From NCBI GenBank assembly GCA_030442055.1, contig JAUJEB010000015.1, forward strand, positions 1 to 64,000: a stretch of DNA of 64,000 nt, read 5' to 3'. Shown here piece by piece: positions 53,421-62,712 of this stretch. This DNA is from Agaribacillus aureus (GTDB taxonomy: Bacteria; Bacteroidota; Bacteroidia; Cytophagales; Cyclobacteriaceae). The position numbers were made by a program, and so were the translations under genes. Under the pieces are notes generated by a model. That model had not been told where the DNA came from, did no database searches, and saw nothing but the letters and a program-made list of their open reading frames with translations. Numbering within the stretch: the first letter of the stretch is position 1; each line of letters starts with the position of its first letter.

Positions 53421-53827
53421 GTTCTTTGAGGTTGAAGAAACGTTCTTTTTAATGTTTTATAGTGTTGTAAAATCAGGAAGGCGTTGAGCAGAAACGTTAC
53501 CGCGTCAAAAATGATAAAATCCATATACCGGGAGATGAATACATGTGTCATTAAAAGACAAAGCATTAATGGCACCATCATCACCGCTCCCAGTAAATAT
53601 GTTCGCTTAAAAACCAGCAGGAGACCATTCAACAACTGGAAAAACCCGACAAAATACAGATACCCGGTTCCTTGCAAAAAATCGTAAAACTCAAAAAACC
53701 TGGGATCCGTCATTTCAGTATCTGATTTGAAGACGGAAGGGTCGTATGGAAAAAATAGTTTTTCAACCCCTGCCCATATAAACAACAAGGCAATTAGAAA
53801 CCGGATAATATAAGTTACTATTTTCAT
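53411..53827 (-). CDS. DoxX/MauE-like small membrane protein
   Basis: A 138-aa four-helix protein with the DoxX pattern: YIIRFLIALLFIWAGVEKLFFPYDP, FEFYDFLQGTGYLYFVGFFQLLNGLLLVF, LLGAVMMVPLMLCLL. It starts one base after the receptor 2 stop and overlaps MATE. A redox-linked membrane role is possible. Confidence 0.8.
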   Translation of the reverse strand: MKIVTYIIRFLIALLFIWAGVEKLFFPYDPSVFKSDTEMTDPRFFEFYDFLQGTGYLYFVGFFQLLNGLLLVFKRTYLLGAVMMVPLMLCLLMTHVFISRYMDFIIFDAVTFLLNAFLILQHYKTLKRTFLQPQRTWI

Positions 53828-56230
53828 TTAAAATTTTATCGCCGAGGTAAATCCATAAGTTTGAGGTAAGCCATAGCTTGCAAAACCTGCCGCACCCCCA
53901 ATGCCGTAACCATAGCTGTAATACACTTTATCAGCAATGTTTTTTCCCCAAAGCGATAATTCGAACCGCTTATAGGAAACGCCCGCCCTGCCATTCAATA
54001 GTCCATAAGCATCCTGTCGCACTGTGTTTTCGGGATCGAAAAACATTTCGGATTGGAACGTATAATCGAGGCTAAAGAATAGGGTGGTGCTTGGATTCAG
54101 TTGCCAGTCATAGTTGACAGCAAAATTGCCATTCCACTCAGGGGAGTACCCTTGCCTGTTTCCGTTATTATTAATGAGGTCTCCGGAGAAGCCTATCACC
54201 TCAAAATCTGTAATTTCGGTAGACAGGTATCCAATATTTGCTATAAGGCTCAGTCCCTTAACCGGCACCCACTCCGTCTCCAATTCCAATCCTCGGCTTT
54301 TTGATTTTCCAAGGTTGTCAACACCAAAAAGAAAGCTGTTTATATCTATAACCGTAAATAACTGCTGATCTCTCCAACTAATAATAAATCCTGTAAGATT
54401 GGCCCTGAGCCGGTTGTCAAGTAGAGAGGTCTTTAGCCCAATCTCATAGTTCCAGCTAAATTCGGGGTTATACTTCGCGTCATCGGCGTTATCTACAAAA
54501 GAATTCAAACCGCCCGGCCGGTACCCGCGGGTGACATGCCCGAACAAAAAGACACGATCTGATGGTTTAAAGGTAGCGCCAATTTTTGGAGAAACGGCTT
54601 CAAAACGTTCATCGGCACTAAACTGTGCATTCAAAATAGGCGAAGGAACCGGGCCTGATCCGGTAATTAGGATATTATCAGGGGCTTCAAAAGGTTCTCC
54701 ATTTTGAAAATGATCACGGCTGACAGCTAATTCGCTTTTTTCCGTCTCAAAACGCAAGCCAGCTAAAAGTCCCCATTTTTCCGTCAGTTGATAATCCACC
54801 TGACCAAAAAAAGAAACCCCTGTTTGCTCTGTTTCACTGGCCGTAATTTGCATATATTCGCCAACCGAGTTCCCCGACATTGTGCCATTTACCACCGGGC
54901 TATTGTCTTCCGAGGTGACATGATAAAAATAAAGCCCGCCAATCCACTTAAATTTTGATTTAACACTGGAGTTAAACCTTAATTCTTGACTGATGGTGGT
55001 TTGCTCCCTATTTCCGCCGGAAACGTATTGTACATCAAATGGGGTGAAATCAAAATCATCGTTATCTCTGTCGTTCTTGTAAATCTGAAGGGCAGTGATG
55101 GAATTAATGGTTATTTTAGGTAAGTCGTACTTTACTTTCAAGGCACTATTGTTGGTCCGGGTACGGTATTTTCCCTGGCGGTCAAAATTGACTTCATAGG
55201 GGTGATTTTCTTTCATCGAATCCAGGCGAATTCCTGAGAAATTAAAACCGCCCACCAATGCATAGGCATGTACATCCCGGTCTTCGACATTCGTATGAAG
55301 GGTTAGCTGCAGTCGCTCGGTAGGAAAAAAACTAAGGCGTGCGCCACCGGAAAAAGTTTCTCTGCCCAACAGGTTGTCAGTGTCAAGGGCCAGGTTGTTG
55401 ACGTAACCGTCGCGCCGTGTAAAACTGCCATGAACCCTGGCATAAATTTTTTCCCGTACCAAAGGAAAACTCAACCCTGCCGATGTGTTGAGCTGGTTAA
55501 GATTTCCGTAGCCAAACCTGACATATCCATTAGTCGTATTGGTAGGTCTTTTGGTGATAATATTTATGGCGCCGGCCAGGGCATTTCTACCATAGAGCGT
55601 GCCTTGAGGTCCTTTTAACACTTCTATTCGCTCAATATCCGAAAATAACGTGGGAAAGCCGATAACATTAAAGAATGGAACATCATCCACATATAAACCA
55701 ACGGCCGGGGTGACATCTATGGAATAAATACCACGGCTGGCAAGGGTTTGAAAGCTCCCACCTCCGTCGTCATAGGATTTGAAATTGGCCGCCACCCTAT
55801 TCAACTCCACCAATTCGTTGATCTGTAGCTGCTCTATTTGCTTGGACTGCAGGGCCGTCATGGCTATCGGTGTCTTTTGAATGTTTTGAAGCTGCTTATT
55901 GGCTGTAACAATAATTTGATTGAGTTCCGTCACAGTGCCGGATAATTTAAAGTCCATTTTAAGGTTATCGATGACCTCAACTTTCTTTTGTATTGCTTGA
56001 AATCCAACAAAGTTTACCTGGATAAAATGGCTGCCCGGTTTTATATCATCAATTGAAAAATTTCCCTCGACGTCTGCTACGGCGCCTTTAAAAGTGTTGA
56101 GTATTTGAACGGTGGCCCCAGGTAAGGCTTCGCCGGAATAATTGGTTATTTTGCCCGACAATTGATACTGACCCACAGCAGTCAGGCCAATCATTAAGCA
56201 TAAAAAGGTTAGTGTAAATAGTTTTTTCAT
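53828..56230 (-). CDS. TonB-dependent receptor (iron-complex type), operon head
   Basis: An 800-aa outer-membrane receptor. A signal peptide (TFLCLMIGLTAVGQ) leads into a carboxypeptidase-regulatory domain (about 22-105), then a plug with IIVTANKQLQNIQKTPIAMTAL, RGIYSIDVTPAVGLYVDDVPF and IERIEVLKGPQGTLYGRNALAGAINIITKRP, and a barrel with a C-terminal GFTSAIKF. It imports an iron chelate. Six minus-strand genes follow it closely: DoxX, MATE, methyltransferase, ATPase, permease. Confidence 0.9.
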   Translation of the reverse strand: MKKLFTLTFLCLMIGLTAVGQYQLSGKITNYSGEALPGATVQILNTFKGAVADVEGNFSIDDIKPGSHFIQVNFVGFQAIQKKVEVIDNLKMDFKLSGTVTELNQIIVTANKQLQNIQKTPIAMTALQSKQIEQLQINELVELNRVAANFKSYDDGGGSFQTLASRGIYSIDVTPAVGLYVDDVPFFNVIGFPTLFSDIERIEVLKGPQGTLYGRNALAGAINIITKRPTNTTNGYVRFGYGNLNQLNTSAGLSFPLVREKIYARVHGSFTRRDGYVNNLALDTDNLLGRETFSGGARLSFFPTERLQLTLHTNVEDRDVHAYALVGGFNFSGIRLDSMKENHPYEVNFDRQGKYRTRTNNSALKVKYDLPKITINSITALQIYKNDRDNDDFDFTPFDVQYVSGGNREQTTISQELRFNSSVKSKFKWIGGLYFYHVTSEDNSPVVNGTMSGNSVGEYMQITASETEQTGVSFFGQVDYQLTEKWGLLAGLRFETEKSELAVSRDHFQNGEPFEAPDNILITGSGPVPSPILNAQFSADERFEAVSPKIGATFKPSDRVFLFGHVTRGYRPGGLNSFVDNADDAKYNPEFSWNYEIGLKTSLLDNRLRANLTGFIISWRDQQLFTVIDINSFLFGVDNLGKSKSRGLELETEWVPVKGLSLIANIGYLSTEITDFEVIGFSGDLINNNGNRQGYSPEWNGNFAVNYDWQLNPSTTLFFSLDYTFQSEMFFDPENTVRQDAYGLLNGRAGVSYKRFELSLWGKNIADKVYYSYGYGIGGAAGFASYGLPQTYGFTSAIKF

Positions 56231-56291
56231 AATTGCAATAATGTTGCATTAATTGTTCCTTTGAATTAGATTACATATCTTTATGACTTGC

Positions 56292-56312
56292 TATTTAGAA
56301 TGATTCTAAATA
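56292..56312. promoter_or_regulatory. Iron-repressor-type operator, perfect palindrome
   Basis: The core TTTAGAATGATTCTAAA is extended by AT on each side to give 10-bp perfect arms around a central G. It lies between the receptor 2 operon and the divergent PchR-like regulator gene. Confidence 0.75.
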
Positions 56313-56383
56313 CATCCAAATATAGAAGGTAGTTTAAGACAAGCGCCTACGTCAAACGGAATAAAAACTACGCACGAAGAAAA

Positions 56384-57373
56384 TTGAAGACTCGAATAGA
56401 ACTTGCAGATCTGGAAGAATTAATTGCCGAAAACAATTATCCCCAGAATTTCGGGGGAAAATTTGATGGCATTGTAGAGAGAACCTATAGTGCTGAGCCC
56501 TGGTTAGGAAAAGGCAGCTACAAGGAGACGTTCTTTAACGGCATACATATAGGGTATGGAGACATGAACCTGTCCCGCACCACATCTCTCAGGTTTGTAA
56601 GTGACTTTGAAACAGTAGAGATGCATTTTGCGCTTGAAGGGCATACTTTCACTAAGGAAGCCTTCTCGAGCAAAACTTACGAGTTTAAGGGAGGTCAGCA
56701 TAATATTGTCTTCGCAACGGGATTTAAAGGGGTTTCAGACTGGTCACAGGGGGATATGAAGATCTTTGAGGTAAATCTACTTCCGGAATTCTTCGCCAGA
56801 CATCTACCCGACGGGTATACATTATTCAGGAATTTTAAAAAGGCCATAGACCAAAAAAACAACGCGCTTTTAGGCGCCAGCAATTATCCGATCAACGCCC
56901 AGATGTTTTTAGTGATCCACGATGTGCTCACATGCCATCGGGTCGGAGAATTTAAAAAAATGTTTTTGGAGTCAAAGGTTATAGAGTTATTGCTTCTCCA
57001 GCTCGAACAAATTGCCGCTTTCGACGATAACCCATTGTCGACATTAGCGCCCAGAGATATAGAAAAAATGCACGCTGTCAGGGAACTGTTGGTGGAAAAT
57101 ATGAGTCATTATCATTCCTTGCAAACATTGGCTGCGGCTGTTGGTACCAATGAATTCACCTTAAAGAAAGGCTTCAAAGAAGTTTTCGGCAAAACCGTCT
57201 TTCAGTACTTCAACGAACTTAAAATGACGCACGCCAGAGAAATGTTAATGAAGGACGATTTGTCGGTCGGTGAGGTATCGGCCCTGGTCGGCTATAAGAA
57301 TCCCCAGCATTTTTCAACCGCTTTTAAGAGACGTTATGGAATTACGCCGATTGAATTAAAACTATGCCGTTGA
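56384..57373 (+). CDS. AraC family regulator, PchR-like
   Basis: A 329-aa regulator starting with TTG; no ATG fits upstream. The N-terminal sensor (about 1-215) resembles PchR-type siderophore sensors, and the C-terminal AraC domain (about 228-329) contains LQTLAAAVGTNEFTLKKGFKEVFGKTVFQYFNELKM and VGEVSALVGYKNPQHFSTAFKRRYGITPIE. PchR proteins bind ferric siderophores and activate receptor genes. It is divergent from receptor 2, sharing the iron box at 56292. Confidence 0.9.
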   Translation: MKTRIELADLEELIAENNYPQNFGGKFDGIVERTYSAEPWLGKGSYKETFFNGIHIGYGDMNLSRTTSLRFVSDFETVEMHFALEGHTFTKEAFSSKTYEFKGGQHNIVFATGFKGVSDWSQGDMKIFEVNLLPEFFARHLPDGYTLFRNFKKAIDQKNNALLGASNYPINAQMFLVIHDVLTCHRVGEFKKMFLESKVIELLLLQLEQIAAFDDNPLSTLAPRDIEKMHAVRELLVENMSHYHSLQTLAAAVGTNEFTLKKGFKEVFGKTVFQYFNELKMTHAREMLMKDDLSVGEVSALVGYKNPQHFSTAFKRRYGITPIELKLCR

Positions 57374-57620
57374 AAATTAAATTTAGCATTTCCCGGGAAT
57401 ACGCATAAATACCATCACTGTAATCTTCTTTTCTCGCATCTTGCCGTTTTTAATTCCGGATTCCCGGTTGAGTAGTTGGTCAATCCTTAAGTTAGCTCAT
57501 CAGCTATAAGCTGGTCAGGGGACTTTTTTAGATTTTTCACTAGTACTAGCTACCTGCAACCCGCAAATTACCTAAGAGTAGCGATTGAACTCTTTAAAAT
57601 TCGTTTTCAATTTTGCATTG

Positions 57621-57637
57621 TTTAGAATGATTATAAA
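57621..57637. promoter_or_regulatory. Iron-repressor-type operator of the sigma gene
   Basis: TTTAGAATGATTATAAA, one mismatch from palindromic, lies directly in front of the sigma factor gene. Confidence 0.6.
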
Positions 57638-57643
57638 CAATCA

Positions 57644-58216
57644 TTGGTAAAAAACATTGTCTTGATCCTTAAGAAAACTTATATACAGACCGGAGGAGCT
57701 CTTAGTATCCAAACCAAGGAAGGTTTTGAAAAAGTATATCGGTTATACGTTAAAAAATTGTGCCGTATTGCTTACAATCAAATCCAGGACGAATGTATAG
57801 TAGAAGGCATTGTTCAAAATGTGTTTATCTCTCTTTGGGAACGACGGGCAAGTCTGTCCATAAAGGGTCCAATAGAAAACTATCTTGTCCGGGCTGTGAA
57901 GCTGGCAGCGCTGGATCATATTCGTACCCAAATCAACCACAGAAAACACCTTGAATTATCGCTTGCCAATCATTGCGGGAAGGAAAACTGTACAGAGGAA
58001 AAACTCAATTTCAACGAATTGACGGAACAGGTCAATCATTTGGTTGATCAACTCCCTTGTCAGTGCCGCGAGGTTTATAGGCTTAGCCGTGAGAAGGGTA
58101 AGACCATCAGCCAAATAGCTTCCACACTTTTAATTGCCGAAAAAACCGTGGAGGCACATCTGACCAAGGCTTTAAAATTTTTGCGGCTGCATCTTGTTGA
58201 ATATCAGCGCGTATAG
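57644..58216 (+). CDS. ECF sigma-70 factor (FecI-like)
   Basis: 190 aa from a TTG; a later start is possible since family similarity begins at about residue 27 (FEKVYRLYVKKLCRIAYNQIQDE). Sigma region 2 runs to LDHIRTQINH and region 4 holds PCQCREVYRLSREKGKTISQIASTLLIAEKTVEAHLTKALKFLR. It should direct transcription of the downstream FecR/receptor genes. The iron box sits a few bases upstream. Confidence 0.85.
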   Translation: MVKNIVLILKKTYIQTGGALSIQTKEGFEKVYRLYVKKLCRIAYNQIQDECIVEGIVQNVFISLWERRASLSIKGPIENYLVRAVKLAALDHIRTQINHRKHLELSLANHCGKENCTEEKLNFNELTEQVNHLVDQLPCQCREVYRLSREKGKTISQIASTLLIAEKTVEAHLTKALKFLRLHLVEYQRV

Positions 58217-58310
58217 AGCATCTCATTAAAATTTTTCATTTTTTTCTCATTTAACACTAAGGGTAATTCGCCTGCCATACTACTTCCTGGTAAATGGCTC
58301 TAAAATTTAT

Positions 58311-59015
58311 ATGATCAAGGTTACTCCTGAGTTAATAGAAAAATATCATTTAGGCCTGTGTTCCGATGAAGAGCGGGATGCAGTCGAAAACTGGCTTCTA
58401 AACACTGAAGACGAAATAAGCGATCTTTCAGAAAGGGCCCTGGAAAAAATGGAAGCAAACATTTGGAAAAATGTCACCGCCGAACAAGCACAAGCCCGTC
58501 ATCGATCGTATGTTTTTCCTTTAAAAAAAATGATGCGTTACGCAGCGGTGGCTTGTGTTGGTGCAATGGCCATTTTGGCGACAGGATATGCTATCCGATG
58601 TGATATAAATTGGATGAATACTGAACTGGCGTTTGACAATACAAATGGTCAAACTACTAAGTATCTTCATGCCGGTGCTATAGACTTGCGCGTATTTCCG
58701 CAAAGCAAAATTTTTACGTCTACCAATCTTTGTGGTAGTAGCGTGGCGATAAGTTTCTGCGGCAATCACAAAATCCAAAATACGTCAAAACAGGAAGTTA
58801 AGCTTAGTATTAGCTCTCCGTGCAATACTACATTTACCATAGTGGATGTCAGTCTGAGGCCAAAAGGAAAATGTGCGCTGTACACCGGTCGAAAGGGGAA
58901 AAATTATCTGGTCAAAAACAATGACCCTTTCAGCCTGCCTCCGGCGGAGTGGCAACGATATCGAAGTTTATTTCTGGTTGATGGCACTAAAAAAGAAAGT
59001 ATAGGGTGGTCATGA
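58311..59015 (+). CDS. Short FecR-like anti-sigma factor, Cys-rich
   Basis: 234 aa. A cytoplasmic anti-sigma part (LIEKYHLGLCSDEERDAVENWL) of about 72 residues, one helix (74-95) and a short periplasmic part of about 140 residues. Usual FecR proteins of this phylum are over 300 aa and end with a DUF4974 domain; this one lacks it. Five Cys lie in the periplasmic part (97, 141, 150, 171, 188), unusual for FecR. The stop overlaps the receptor 3 ATG in an ATGA junction. Confidence 0.72.
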   Translation: MIKVTPELIEKYHLGLCSDEERDAVENWLLNTEDEISDLSERALEKMEANIWKNVTAEQAQARHRSYVFPLKKMMRYAAVACVGAMAILATGYAIRCDINWMNTELAFDNTNGQTTKYLHAGAIDLRVFPQSKIFTSTNLCGSSVAISFCGNHKIQNTSKQEVKLSISSPCNTTFTIVDVSLRPKGKCALYTGRKGKNYLVKNNDPFSLPPAEWQRYRSLFLVDGTKKESIGWS

Positions 59016-61441
59016 GGTTTAAAATCGTCATACTGGGTATGTTGATTGTCAGCAGCTCTTTCTTTTCACATGCTCAGAGAATCAAAGAAGGCACCATTCG
59101 GGGAATTGTGCTTGACGAACGCAACGAGCCATTGGTGGGATCTTCTGTCGTGGTGAAAGGTACTGAAAAGGGAGTTTTAACGGATACAAATGGGGCTTAT
59201 AGCATCAATAATTTGTCTCCTGGCAATTATCAAATAGAAGCATCCTTTATCGGTTTCCGCAAAGTCGTTAAAACACTTACTGTCAAAAACGGGGATCCCA
59301 TCAAACTTGATTTTGTTTTACCGGAACAACTTTCAGAGCTGGGAGAAGTTACCATCATCGGCAATGCCGAAACAGTGGAAATTAGGGAAAAAGGCTTTAA
59401 TGTTGAGGCTATCGAGACCCGGCAACTTAAAGCGCAGAGTATTGACATTAACAGGGTATTGGACCGTTCAGCAGGTGTAAGAATACGGCGTTCCGGCGGT
59501 ATGGGATCCGATTTTATCTATTCGCTGGATGGCATGTCAGGACAGTCTATCAGGTTTTTTGTAGATGGTATTCCTATGGATTATTTTGGATCTTCCTACT
59601 CCATTAATAATTTCCCAACATCGTTGGTTGACCGCATCGACATTTATAAAGGGGTGGTGCCCATTGATCTTGGTTCCGATGCCCTGGGAGGCGCTATTAA
59701 TTTAGTAACGAATAAAGACATTGTGAATTTCCTGGAAGCATCCTACTCTTACGGATCTTTCAACACGCATCAAGCTACAGTACAGGGCCAGTGGACCACC
59801 CCGGAATCGGGCTTTACCGCAAAATTATCTACGTTTTACAATTACTCCGATAACAATTACAAGGTCTGGGGTCGTGGCGTTACTTATGCCAATGAAGAAA
59901 CAGACTTTCGTCCGGTAACATTCACAAAAGAGAATCCCGCCACCCGTTTCAACGATAATTTCCGCACTGTCAACGCCAAATTGGACCTTGGTTTTACCAA
60001 TAAACCATGGGCAGATCAGGTTTTTGTGGGAGCTGTCGTCTCCGACCTTGAGCGAGGTATTCAACATGGCCAAACAATGGCCGTAGTTTATGGGGATGTC
60101 AAATACAAGGAAGATTTTCTGATGCCATTTCTCACTTACCGAAAGGACAATCTTTTGACAGATGGATTAAACACTGATTTTTTTATATCCCTGGCCATGA
60201 AGGAAGGCATCACCGTGGATACGTCCACTTTCAGGTATGATTGGAGCGGTGAGATTGTCAATTCCAACCCCAATGGCGGAGAGATTAACCCCAATAGCCG
60301 GTCGGAATTTACCTTGGAGGAAGATGCTTATGTGGGTCGATGGAATACAACTTATTCCTTACGAGACAATCACAAATTAGGCATGAATTTTACCTACACC
60401 AATGTAGAAAGAAATGGGAAAGATCCTTTTCAGCCATGGTTCAGGATCCCGCTGCTCGAGCCACAATCTCTTCGAACATTATTCGGCGGTCTGTCTTATG
60501 AAAGTAAATTGTTTAATGACCGGCTAAACACCAGCATTTTTATAAAATATTACGGTTATAAAGCATCCATCAATGAAGATGTGCTTATCGCCATTGACGG
60601 AGAGCAGCAAACCATTGCCAGAGCCATAGAAAATGACCAGAGCAACTGGGGAGGTGGATTTGCCTCATCATTCAAAGTCACCCCCCAAATACGGGTCAAG
60701 CTATCGGTTGAACAAGCCACCCGAATGCCCAGCGCCGAGGAGGCCCTGGGTGATGGAATTACCATTCAGAACGCTCCCAACATAAAGCCGGAACAAAGCT
60801 TCAATATTAACGCGGGATTGACTTTGGGAAAATATTACAAGGGAGATCATAGCTTCAAAGCAGGCATCACAGGCTTTTACAGGGATACGGATGATCAGTT
60901 ACTTTTTACCGTAACTGACAATCAGGGTAATGGTCAATTTCAAAATATTTCCAAAACGCTTGGAAAAGGGGTTGAAGTGGATCTCAAATACGGATTCAAG
61001 GAATTTCTCGAATTTACTGCCAACGCTACCTATCTCGATATCCGCAACAATCAGGCATTTGATGAAACCGCCAATCAACCAAACATTGTGTATAAGGACA
61101 GGCTGCGAAACACGCCTTACCTGATGGCCAATGCCGGTTTTCGCTTCAAATTCCACCATATTATTCAAAAAGACGCACGCGCGTTTGCTTATGTGCAAAC
61201 GGGCTATGTGCACGAGTACTTTCTCGGGTGGCCCAGTCTGGGGACGGCTAGTCTAAAAAATACCATCCCCAGTCAGCTGGTTCACGACCTGGGTTTTAGC
61301 TATTCCTTTCCAAGGGAGAACTTATCTCTTGGATTCGATATTTCCAACATTACAAACCAGCAGGTATACGACAATTTTCTACTGCAAAAACCTGGAAGGG
61401 CATTCTTTGTGAAGATTACCTATTCCATTACCGCTAATTGA
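59012..61441 (+). CDS. TonB-dependent receptor, XusA-like
   Basis: 809 aa from the ATG at 59012 (MRFKIVILGMLIVSSSFFSHAQ signal). A carboxypeptidase-regulatory domain (about 25-110) precedes the plug (EVTIIGNAETVEIREKGFNVEAIETRQLK, FFVDGIPMDYFGSSYSINNFPTSLVDRIDIYKGVVPIDLGSDALGGAINLVT). No secretin/TonB-short N-terminal signalling domain is seen, although a sigma/FecR pair is encoded upstream. With the DUF4374 and PepSY genes it matches the xenosiderophore uptake operon xusABC of Bacteroides. Confidence 0.87.
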   Translation: MRFKIVILGMLIVSSSFFSHAQRIKEGTIRGIVLDERNEPLVGSSVVVKGTEKGVLTDTNGAYSINNLSPGNYQIEASFIGFRKVVKTLTVKNGDPIKLDFVLPEQLSELGEVTIIGNAETVEIREKGFNVEAIETRQLKAQSIDINRVLDRSAGVRIRRSGGMGSDFIYSLDGMSGQSIRFFVDGIPMDYFGSSYSINNFPTSLVDRIDIYKGVVPIDLGSDALGGAINLVTNKDIVNFLEASYSYGSFNTHQATVQGQWTTPESGFTAKLSTFYNYSDNNYKVWGRGVTYANEETDFRPVTFTKENPATRFNDNFRTVNAKLDLGFTNKPWADQVFVGAVVSDLERGIQHGQTMAVVYGDVKYKEDFLMPFLTYRKDNLLTDGLNTDFFISLAMKEGITVDTSTFRYDWSGEIVNSNPNGGEINPNSRSEFTLEEDAYVGRWNTTYSLRDNHKLGMNFTYTNVERNGKDPFQPWFRIPLLEPQSLRTLFGGLSYESKLFNDRLNTSIFIKYYGYKASINEDVLIAIDGEQQTIARAIENDQSNWGGGFASSFKVTPQIRVKLSVEQATRMPSAEEALGDGITIQNAPNIKPEQSFNINAGLTLGKYYKGDHSFKAGITGFYRDTDDQLLFTVTDNQGNGQFQNISKTLGKGVEVDLKYGFKEFLEFTANATYLDIRNNQAFDETANQPNIVYKDRLRNTPYLMANAGFRFKFHHIIQKDARAFAYVQTGYVHEYFLGWPSLGTASLKNTIPSQLVHDLGFSYSFPRENLSLGFDISNITNQQVYDNFLLQKPGRAFFVKITYSITAN

Positions 61442-61475
61442 TATAATTAATAACACCTAAATAAAATCTAACAAA

Positions 61476-62705
61476 ATGCGATTTCAAAAATTACATTTCA
61501 TACTATATGCGAAGATTTCCTTCATTGCACTCCTAACGATTACCTCCTGTAGCTCGGAGGATGACGGCGATCCCGGTCCCCAAATTTCCATACCGAAATA
61601 TAGCGTACTGGCTTCTGTGGGCGATCAGGAGTACTTAACCACTTCCGACGATTTAAGCTCCGGAAAAATCTCTATTGTCGGACAAGGACTTGAAACGAAT
61701 TCTTTTGGCTCGGCTGTTACAAAAGACGGTTATACGTACCTCAACAATTTCAATGAATCTACCGTTGATCAGTATCAGGTGACAGAAAACGGTTGGGAAA
61801 AAATCAACAGTATCTCGATTGCCCCATTATCACCTTCCGGCAGCTTCAGACTAATGCAAATTACCGGAGATAATACTCTGCTTTTGACAAACTGGCCCGA
61901 TGATAATGGGGATTGTCCGTATGCGATCGTCAGCCTGCCCAGTTTCACGGTAGCCAGTAATGGCTCCTTTAACATTCCGGATGTTAAAGGTTTTGACCCC
62001 GTTGAGATTGGAGGATTAGTCAAGGATGGGAAGATTTACCTTGGAACTATGTATTCAAATGTTGGTACCTGGGATTCTTTTCCTGATTCTTTGATTACCT
62101 GGAAATTGGATTATCCTTCGTTTACCAATCCCGAGATGATAGTCTCCACCGCCTCTTTGGGTACCGTCGCCGGTTTTACAGGCCCGAGCAGCCTGGTCGA
62201 TGAGAAAGGGGATATTTATCAACAAAATATCAGAAGCAAGCACTGGTATAATATGGGGACCCGGGAAGAAATGCCAACGGTTTTTGTCAGAATACGGGAT
62301 GGGGAATATGATGATTCTTATGTGTTTAATGTTTCGGAGAAATTTGGCGGAACTGTAAGTTTAATCGGCATTCAATATGTTGGAAATGGCATTGCATACG
62401 GAAAACTGCTGGATGAGGACGCGACAAATGAATGGGGCGACGCCTGGGCCAATAATTATACGTCTATTGTCAAGATTGATCTTTACAATAAAACGATTAC
62501 TAAACTAAACATTCCACAGGGACCATTTATTGCCATCAGAGAGGGTATTGTAGAAAACGGCAAACTATATCTTCCGATCAGCCCTGTCGGTCAAACGGCT
62601 CATATTTATGAAATCACCATCGGCGGTGGAGCCGATGATTTTGTAAAAGGCGCCGAGCTGGACGGAAACAATGTGGTGGCCAACGCCATCTTTAAAAACG
62701 AATAA
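61476..62705 (+). CDS. DUF4374 surface lipoprotein, XusB-like
   Basis: A 409-aa lipoprotein: the signal FIALLTITSCSSEDDGDPGP carries a lipobox Cys followed by an acidic stretch typical of surface export in Bacteroidota. The mature part has the DUF4374 propeller-like pattern (YSVLASVGDQEYLTTSDDLSSGKIS, YLNNFNESTVDQYQVTENGWEKI). XusB of Bacteroides belongs to this family and holds ferric siderophores. It lies between the receptor and PepSY genes, as in xusABC. Confidence 0.88.
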   Translation: MRFQKLHFILYAKISFIALLTITSCSSEDDGDPGPQISIPKYSVLASVGDQEYLTTSDDLSSGKISIVGQGLETNSFGSAVTKDGYTYLNNFNESTVDQYQVTENGWEKINSISIAPLSPSGSFRLMQITGDNTLLLTNWPDDNGDCPYAIVSLPSFTVASNGSFNIPDVKGFDPVEIGGLVKDGKIYLGTMYSNVGTWDSFPDSLITWKLDYPSFTNPEMIVSTASLGTVAGFTGPSSLVDEKGDIYQQNIRSKHWYNMGTREEMPTVFVRIRDGEYDDSYVFNVSEKFGGTVSLIGIQYVGNGIAYGKLLDEDATNEWGDAWANNYTSIVKIDLYNKTITKLNIPQGPFIAIREGIVENGKLYLPISPVGQTAHIYEITIGGGADDFVKGAELDGNNVVANAIFKNE

Positions 62706-62712
62706 TGCTGTT

